A stretch of 64,000 nucleotides of DNA from Caprella mutica (lineage: Eukaryota > Arthropoda > Malacostraca > Amphipoda > Caprellidae): positions 62,001 to 126,000 of the forward strand of contig CANNZV010000844.1 of NCBI GenBank assembly GCA_947561585.1. Direction: 5' to 3'. Shown here piece after piece: positions 55,985-64,000 of the stretch (position 1 is the stretch's first letter; each line of letters opens with the position of its first letter). The translations under genes and the position numbers were made by a program. A model generated the notes under the pieces. The model was given only the letters and a program-made list of their open reading frames with translations. It did no database searches and had not been told where the DNA came from.

Positions 55985-58900
55985 TAATTCAGAACACATA
56001 GGAAATTGACCAGAAACGCATTAATTATTCCAAATTCAATCTCTATTCAAATTGGAAAACAATTTCAAGATACCAAAGTAGGCCAATATTAAACATTATA
56101 GCGTACATTATATTCAATGTAAGAAACAATAAAATAGAAATGTCTTGGAGACATTTCCCTGACGCAAATCATCCATAAATTTCCATTAACGACATCGTTG
56201 CGACTTGACGTACATGTTTAACTGTTTGATCAAATGTTATCTATATTATAAAGACTAGGAAATACGAACTGAAATAGTTAACACAGGGAAAATTATAATT
56301 TATAGAAGATTAAACACTTACAAATTTTTTCAACTGGAAGATTGAGATTGTGCAAAATCGTCAAATTGCGTGGACATATACATAATGACACATGTCAGTT
56401 CGAATCATCTATAGCAATCACCCCAACCTAAATAATATAGTTAAGTTTCAGTTAGATCACTTTTGCATTATTTAATCTAATTACTGATTCGTGAAATGCC
56501 TTGTAAATTCAAGTATCATTTCAATTCTTACAAATTTATTTTATGATTTTACTCAATAAATTTTTTCTTTAAGGCCCCCTCCCCTGCAAGAAGAAGCATC
56601 AACTTATTAATTGATTAGCATTAATCCTTGACAATGAATTCAACTACTATGTGTTTGCCGAAACAATCGATATCTTCTACGACTAATTTCTTCCTGGAAT
56701 ACTCTTCCAGAAATGTCCCCTCATTCCCATTCAGAACAAGACTCGCAATGGTCTGTTCCATAACAAATTGACGAGAGACGAAGGCAAAAACAACCCCGAC
56801 GACTCATCTGCATACAGGGACAACTGTTAGGACAGTACAAGATGATACTCTCATCAGGTGATGCGAAAATAAAAGCTGCCCACTCACTCTTTACCAAAAA
56901 AAAACCTAATCAAGTAAGATGTCCAGTCAGAAATTTGTACTAATTCGTAGAACAATCAGTATCGATAAGAATTTATTTTCGTTATTTATAAAGCATACAT
57001 ACAGTTCAGTACACACTACCTGCATAATGAAATGTATTAAAAACCATTAATCATAATACCTCATTCAATTAAGAAAACTATAAATTTTATGTGTTCTAAA
57101 AAGTTACTTTTTAGTAAGTACCAAATTGAAGACTCCATATTTTTCTCACTGCAATTTCCAGGAAGGTAAAAGAGTAAAATTTGGCTTTAGTTGCAGTCCT
57201 TTTCCCATAGTGGGCCGTTTGAGCGAATGGTCGCCAACGTAACGATATGCGCAGGCACGTAAGCAGTTCTGGCGGAGGTGGAGGGGAGGGGGGCATCATT
57301 TGGTAGAATAGGGAATATCCTCTAAACCTAACGCAGTTAAACCAAACCAAAATGTCTATGTATGTACGAACAAAATAATTAGGAGTTTTATTATAGAAAA
57401 TCGTTCCTACCATTTCTTATTCTAAGCAGTTTTCATAGACTTCCGCCTAAACAGAAACCTGTTCCCGAAAATGGTAATGGAGAAACCGACCACTGTTTAC
57501 ACTTCACTCTGAGATATGGAACTAATTCGAGTAACTGCTCTAGTTGATTTAAACCTTAGTGATATGCGGCCACCAGAAATGAGATATGGGAGTTAAACAA
57601 GAATTATTAGTTTGGTGAGAGCTGTTCGAAATGAAATTTAGGTTTAAATATTAATCAATAAGTACCTTACAATTCACTGTGAAAGATCAATTAGAAAACA
57701 TCTTGATGCAACTGCTAATTAAGTAACTCGCCATAAACTAATGCATATTTATACAAGTGGCGAGTCTACAAACCAAACATCCAAGCGTTGATCAACAAAA
57801 AGAAGGAAACAAGAATAGCTTCTGCCACCAGCTGATTACGGTCCAATTACCATTACATGGCCATTGTTCTTACCTTCCCGCCCGAGAAACAAACGCCGGG
57901 AATTCTGCTGCTTCTTCCTCTTCCTACTTCAAATAAACCTAAGAAAAGCCTCCACAGAAACGTGAAATCTAATGAAGAACAAAGCGAAATCAGATTTCTT
58001 TCAAATTATTAAATTACACCATTTAGGAACGGTCACCTTAACCATCTCGTTGCAACAACATATAAAGAGAGTAAAGCATCGATAAAATTAGTACACGGAA
58101 AGTGTTCTGCAAGATCATTCGGCAAGAGTTTAAAATTCGAAAAATGGTGGCAAAGGAAAGGTGGTCGGAAATTCACACCATCATTAGTGGCCGTGTTTCC
58201 TCGATCTTTTCTTGCTTGTGTAGAGGTGTGCTAAAACTTCCACCATTATCATGGCGCACAGCGAACCAATTTACGAGCTTGACTTAAAACATACCCTACA
58301 TAAACCATAAAAAGAACGCGAAGAAGAAAAAATTAATTTAACTTTAGGTTCTGCAATACCGATTAGACGGAATTTTTGGAACGATGATTGGGCCACAGCA
58401 CTTTTTAAATACTTTGTATAGCCGAGAATTTTTAGACTTACAAATATATACGGTAAAATGTGCAAGAATAACTGGCCAAGAATGTTAGACGCTATACAGA
58501 GTCGTTCAATTGAATACACTGGTGGAAATAAATAGACATTTTATATTCCACTAACCTCTAAAATGCATATTTTCAACATGTTTTGCTATTGACTTCTATC
58601 AAACGTCGACAAGCACCTGAACAGAATACCGTAGCGCCGAACTTTACAAAGTAACATATTGTGATCCATCAAAGTTGTAGGTAGCAAGTTCATGTTACTA
58701 TCTAGCATCTATCTGCTAGCAACATATAGAAACTTTGTGTTATTCACTTCTCCAACTCTATTTATCAATTCGATCGCTGTTCATCTGTAATATGCAAATA
58801 CATCTGCCAGATAAAGTAAAGAGTTTTTAATAGTACTAATATTTGTATTAGTGAACTTTAAACTTTTTTGATGTGATCTCAGATTTAGTTAAAGTTATTG

Positions 58901-61900
58901 ATTTAGAAATAATGCTAGTGTATTTTCCCGTTAAAAATAACGGGTCATCATCAATACCAATTTATTACCCGTTATTAAGTTACTTTTAATGAATTCAATT
59001 AAGGTTGAATTTTCTGCATAGTCTAATTTATTTTAAAGATTAAATACATTTAAATAAAACAGGGGAATTTAAATATCAAGTCAATATATTTCCGTGCGTA
59101 TCATAGTTTCATTCTTCATGTTTAATACCCTTCGTTTAAAAGCGGACACCTAATAAATAAATAAATAAACACACTAAGGAAATTATTAGTATAGATGACC
59201 ACACGTTTTAAAGAGTTAATTAGTCGCATTAATATCAACTTCTTGAATCAATCTTACGGTAGTTAACAAAATAATTTATTAACTACTATAAAAAAAACAT
59301 ATTTTTATTATCAGTTGGTCGAATTATATACTGAATAAAAATTAAAAATACATAAATTGAATCTACATGGGAAGGAAGCCTCAAAAGTACCCCTATTGTT
59401 TGAAGTGAGTGCAGAATCTTGGAAGAGATAGACACGAAGCATTCAGGGAGAACAATCACTGTCGAAATGCCTAAAATACATCCAATGTAATTAATTGAAT
59501 GCATTGCTTCTGGTTTAATGAAGGCTCTTGCAGACGCAATTAGCCACAGTTTACTATCTACTGAGGAAACCATTCATTAGAGCAGCCACATATATTGTTA
59601 CAAGGAATTAGCACGGCTTTTCCATCCAGATTACGGCGGATTGTCGCCAAATACGCCTTATTTGCTATAACGAATGATCATCAAAAGGATTTAGTGTTAA
59701 TAATTCGGTGAAATTGTTGAGGCGACTAATTGGCTCTTACGTGATCTAAATGAAAAAAGAAGACACGTCTCGTATCTAGATGATGTCTCAGGGGAGCTAA
59801 GAACAAGCACCCCCAACTCCCTCCACGAGCAGAATGTGAATAATTCTGAGTCTTGGTTCATTGGATTAGGGGCCAATGAGGATTTGAATTCCTTGTAATG
59901 AGCTGGGGAGGAATCTCGAGAATTTCATTAAGCCTTCAGGTTGTTGGAATAGCTAGCTACTGAATTTATTCCAAATGTATAGTCACCTGATGATGACTTT
60001 GTGAAATCAAATCCATTCAAATTCTGCCAATAAATCAGGTAATGATAGGAAGATTGATAAAATTAATATAGCTCACCGTACAATAAACTATGATAAATAA
60101 TTTTACACCAAGTAAGAGAACAAAAATTAAATTTTAAATGGAAAGTAGGTATGTCAAATAAAAAAAACTCAGGTTCAGATTTTGTGAATTACACAATATC
60201 ATAAGTAAATGATAACCATTTTTTATTGGTTATAAGTTCATTTTGAAAGAACTAATAAAAATGATAAGCAATAATTTTGGATTAGTTTATAGTAATTACT
60301 TTTACAGGTCAGTGCTATAATTATTTAGTAGTATGTGCATTACTTCAAAGCAGAATACCGTTCACCTATCATTAAATTACATACCTCGCATTAAATACAA
60401 AGTCATACTCTGTTAGACAGAACAGATGGCATCCACTCTTTTTAAACACTCTGGAAAAGGCAATTTGGTCCATGCATTCCACTGACATGCTTTGCCACAG
60501 TGATATCCTTTCAAAGACTGCAGTGTCATCATCTAAAGCCCGTGAAGTGGATTCCTAATCGATATTGCCCCAGAGCAAGCCCAATACACGGCATCCACAA
60601 GTGCCACTCTCGCTGCCCTGAGATTTGCGGATGATTGAGCCATATTGAGCCGTATCTGTTTGCGGGAATCATACCCCGGTCTCTTGGGGTGAAACACAAG
60701 TGATGTCTTACGGCTCCACCGAGAGATTTGCAGAATTTATTACTGTGGGAACGTTTCCAATGTCTGCACTCGATGGGATATGTTTGTCAGATGAAAATAT
60801 CCACTATTGTCTTCTGGAGGGAGAGCCTAAGCCATATGGATAAAGAATATGCATATTTACTCAGTCCATTCTTTATAACGTAAATATTACATGTAACTCT
60901 ATAATGCACTGCATTTCTATGCAGTTAAAATATTCACGTGACTGGTAGTACAGAAACAGTTCATCAAATTATCTTAAACTCAAATTATATATTTAATCCA
61001 TTTCAGTCTATCTGTTCACAAAATAATGATGCATAATTAACCATCTAGTTATTATAACGCAATATATCAGCATAAAATTTCGATCTCCAGTGGATATCAA
61101 TTATAGAAGCAACTAATTTTTTTATTTTGATTCAGAAAGTGAGAAATAGGCAACTGTTAAATATTCCTAGTAAATAAATTCACATCCCTCCTTCCGTCCA
61201 TTTCTGCATGGAAATCGATGATACCACATGACCAATAACTGGTAGGTACCTCCCTTCAAATTGGATATCATAATGGAAATTCTGTGTAGGCAATTGGAAA
61301 CCTTTAAAACCTTCTTTTGTATGTTATGTACACTATGATGCAAATAATATTCCGTCCGTTCGACATATCCCTCTGAAAAAAGTGGAAGAAATGAAGCTAC
61401 GTATTGATTCCTGATAACTCATTTCGAGTGAATCAGAGTCTCATTGTCTGGTAAGTTCCCTTAACAATTCACTTAGGAAATCGTCTTAGATGAGAGATGG
61501 CAAACAATTGTTCAGCTCAAAACAGCTTTGCTGAGGAAAATCCCCCGGCGTCTTCAAAGATTGACCTATGAAGAAACCTTTGGAAACGGCATTCCCTTTG
61601 TAGGCTCCCAGCGCATCTTAATTAAATGAAGCTTCTTGAATGTTTCTCAATAACGCTCTTGAAGTAGTTCATAATGAAGACTCCTTCGATATCAATCCTA
61701 TTCGGTGGTGATTACTCTCCGACTCTGACTCTGGATATTGCAACTTGGCAAATTTGATTTGAATCGCCTTGTGTGTACACAAATGATCAACTCAATGGCA
61801 AAATTAGGACGCCGCTTCTATCGAGGCATTTCAAGTAATGTGCAAACTGACGAATGAATGCGCAAACAAATCACTTTCATCATAGACAGCAAACAAACAT

Positions 61901-62067
61901 AAGGAACTTAAAGTCAAGGCTTTGTTCATTGAAAGAATGGTAGGGTACGCGTTAATTAGTGTGCAGATGATAACCAAAAATATCAATGAATGTGAATTCT
62001 ACAATGAATTTCATATTTGCTTATTGAAGTTTGAAGACTGTTTCTGCATTTTAATGATGATTAATCA
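55985..62067. other. unique DNA, no supported gene, several complex blocks
   Basis: AT-rich background with less AT-rich, complex blocks at 56580-56900, 57120-57620, 57780-58280, 59560-60000, 60420-60830 and 61190-61900. The minus frames 57111-57413 and 59286-59573 (95-100 codons) and plus 58102-58287 show no domain. The blocks could be conserved non-coding DNA. I see no exon with credible splice sites. Confidence 0.35.
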
Positions 62068-62960
62068 AGTAGGGTTTAATGTCTGATTCCGATTCAAAGT
62101 CCATATCTTTGACGTCAGAAGGAAATTAGGTACAACAGACTTGAAGAAGCAGTCGGTAAGAAAAGTGGGTCCGTGAACAAAGTCCCCTACCACTAGTCTG
62201 TGAATGCTATACTAGTTTACTATACTTATAGTAAATGTTTACCATACTTAAAGTAAACATCTAGTAGGACGATACTTTAAAATGCAAATGGAATGAACAG
62301 AAAAACGTTCAAAAACACAGTACAGGTGACTGACTGAGGTTGTCAAAAATCTAAACATAGTGCATAGTTCTACTCTACATGTTACAATATCATAAATCAT
62401 TAGGAGTCTTATCTGGGCCCCTAATCCTATTCGGATATATTCTTTTTCCCTATTCTGCTAACCAGTATTCCCATATCTTACCCTCCACTTTCACAAACAA
62501 ATAATAATTTTGTTCTATTACTCATTATCAATAATGCAAATAAATAGCTACATTGAAATCCAATTATTTATCCCAATCATACATGAGATCTCAGTGTGTC
62601 TATATAGAATTTAATTGAACAATTAAAGCAAGATATAGCGGTCACAACATAGAGCTAAATGTAAAACCTGAGTTGTACTGAGATCCACAACATTGTAACG
62701 AAAGTGACACATTCACCGGTAGCTGCACTCTTGGATGGAACAGGAAAATGAAGAGGTGATTGTAAATGAAACCTACCTAATAGTTGAAGAGCATACCCCA
62801 AGTGCTATCCTCTAAAACTGCAGGTAGCGTTAAAAAATGATAAACATGGTAAAAATGAAAAAATGACAATCCATAATCCAAATTACAACAGTTCGGAGCC
62901 CAAGGGACGCCACCCCCTTCTCTTCCATTCACCACAGACAGTTTCAGGATAGAGCCCCTG
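62068..62960 (+). repeat. dispersed repeat family A, copy 3 (interrupted)
   Basis: The left part (62068-62200) aligns with the start of copies 1 and 2 (CATATCTTTGACGTCAGAAG). The right part (about 62695-62960) aligns with their 3' two thirds through CACCACAGACAGTTTCAGG and AGAGCCCCT. Between them are about 490 bp of unrelated AT-rich DNA with a small TTTACTATA hairpin near 62220-62265, probably an insertion. Confidence 0.8.
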
Positions 62961-62977
62961 AAGACCATATGAAATGA

Positions 62978-63545
62978 AGTGTGCGAACTCTTCGCCGAAG
63001 GACATTTCGCCGACATTTCGACAATTGGCCGATAGAAGATTTGGCGTAAAATTGGCCAAACGGACATTTGACCGAAAAACTTCTATTTACTGTTTATCAA
63101 TTTTACGAAATGCAGCCATCTTTTAATTTGATTATTATTTTTTATTTCTATAGAGTTGAAAGTTGTTTTATAAAAAGGAAAATAAAATTTTCAGATGTAG
63201 GTAATGTATATCCATATTGAATACTGCAAGCATATATTGCTCAACAATTTAAAAAGATTTCATCATAATGAAGAAAAGGTCAATGGCTTCACTTACATCG
63301 TGGACAGAGAATTAATCAAGCCAAAACATTGGCAATTTTTTCATTATGTGTCTTTAATTAGGACATTAATCAATACTTGCTAAATACTTTCTTACTTGTT
63401 ATAATTAGTTATTAAATCTAATATATTATATTAAGTTATTATTTTTATTTTATTAAATGATATTACAATCCTATTTTTTTATTTTTTAAATAAAACTATT
63501 TCGGCCAAGTTTCCGTTCGGCCAAATGTCTTTCAACCGTAATAAA
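62978..63545. mobile_element. possible foldback element with GGCCAAA(T/C) words
   Basis: The left side (62990-63085) has GACATTTCGCC, ATTGGCC, GGCCAAACGGACATTTGACC; the right side (63500-63540) has TTCGGCCAAGTTTCCGTTCG then GCCAAATGTC, the approximate inverse. The centre is AT-rich. It lies directly after repeat A copy 3. Boundaries are uncertain. Confidence 0.45.
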
Positions 63546-64000
63546 TACCATAACCTATACTGAATTGAAACCTACCCTCTCAGATTTATTAAAATTCCTT
63601 AATTAATGAATATAAACTCGGTCGTAACTAATGAATAGAAATAAATTTAAAAGTTATGTTTCATGTTAAACAAAATCTATTTCATAATCGCAATACTCAC
63701 TAGCAGAGAAATATCTGGTCGTTCTGTGGGTGAGATTAAATTTCTGCTCACAAACCGTGATAAAACGAAGAGAAAAAGGTAGCAATTTGACACAGGAACA
63801 ACAAGTGTGTCTCACAGTTTTTCATTTCCGAGTGAGGTTCCTCATTCGGCAAATCATGTTTAAATTATTTCATTTACACTGGCGGGGGAATTCGATAAAT
63901 GTCGGGATTCCTTTCGAAAACGGTAACAGATTTCACACCAGGTATTATTGGAGCAGTCTAAGCCTAGCTGTAGGCAGGCCTCCACTTCTGGAATTTATAA
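63546..64000. other. unique DNA at window end
   Basis: AT-rich to 63700, then mixed composition. No supported feature. Confidence 0.45.

Noticed and set aside
1..64000. tRNA, 5S or snRNA genes
   Set aside because: No A-box/B-box pair or other conserved RNA signature was found on either strand by eye.

Overview
The window looks like eukaryotic, AT-rich, non-coding nuclear DNA. It has no operons, no ribosome-binding sites and no protein gene I can defend. It contains decayed Tc1/mariner-type transposase remnants, many short foldback (MITE-like) elements and an unusual density of minisatellites. This is most like an arthropod genome, possibly a hemipteran insect. That assignment is inference: no host gene is present to anchor it. 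Nearly all open frames are short, lack ATG context, or run through tandem repeats whose unit length keeps a frame open.

Layout. 0-9.5 kb: a 41-bp minisatellite, two of three copies of an unrecognised ~460-bp dispersed repeat, three large foldbacks (4.7, 5.2 and 6.9 kb; the last has 91-bp perfect arms) and a broken tyrosine-recombinase fragment (7.3 kb). 9.5-11.9 kb: the most interesting block. It holds at least five units, each closed by the same 8-bp stem and carrying an ordered series of hairpins. Stems are kept by compensatory changes between copies, and two small TIR elements lie between units. 12-15.2 kb: a Tc1-like N-terminal fragment, a 92-bp TIR element, a 31-bp minisatellite enclosed by inverted repeats, and a MITE with a TAA target duplication.

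17.9-25.6 kb: 28-bp and 34-bp minisatellites, several MITEs, and two decayed mariner-like transposase copies placed tail to tail (21.6-23.4 kb). 28 kb: a 21-bp array whose core is a GAACATGTTC palindrome. 33.2-37.5 kb: a 4.3-kb, 30-bp satellite with higher-order structure. 40.2 kb: an almost invariant 18-bp array. 43.9-45.4 kb: a Tc1-like element with TIRs and both transposase ends, whose middle is occupied by a 16-bp minisatellite. 47-53.5 kb: three more arrays (24, 55 and 38-40 bp).

54-64 kb: mostly unique AT-rich DNA with GC-richer complex blocks that could be conserved non-coding sequence, a TA-flanked MITE (55.7 kb), the third dispersed-repeat copy (62 kb) and a foldback remnant at the end. 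Tandem minisatellites total about 10 kb, roughly one sixth of the window. Nothing suggests genes acting together. The shared theme is foldback elements and tandem arrays, in some places physically nested in one another.
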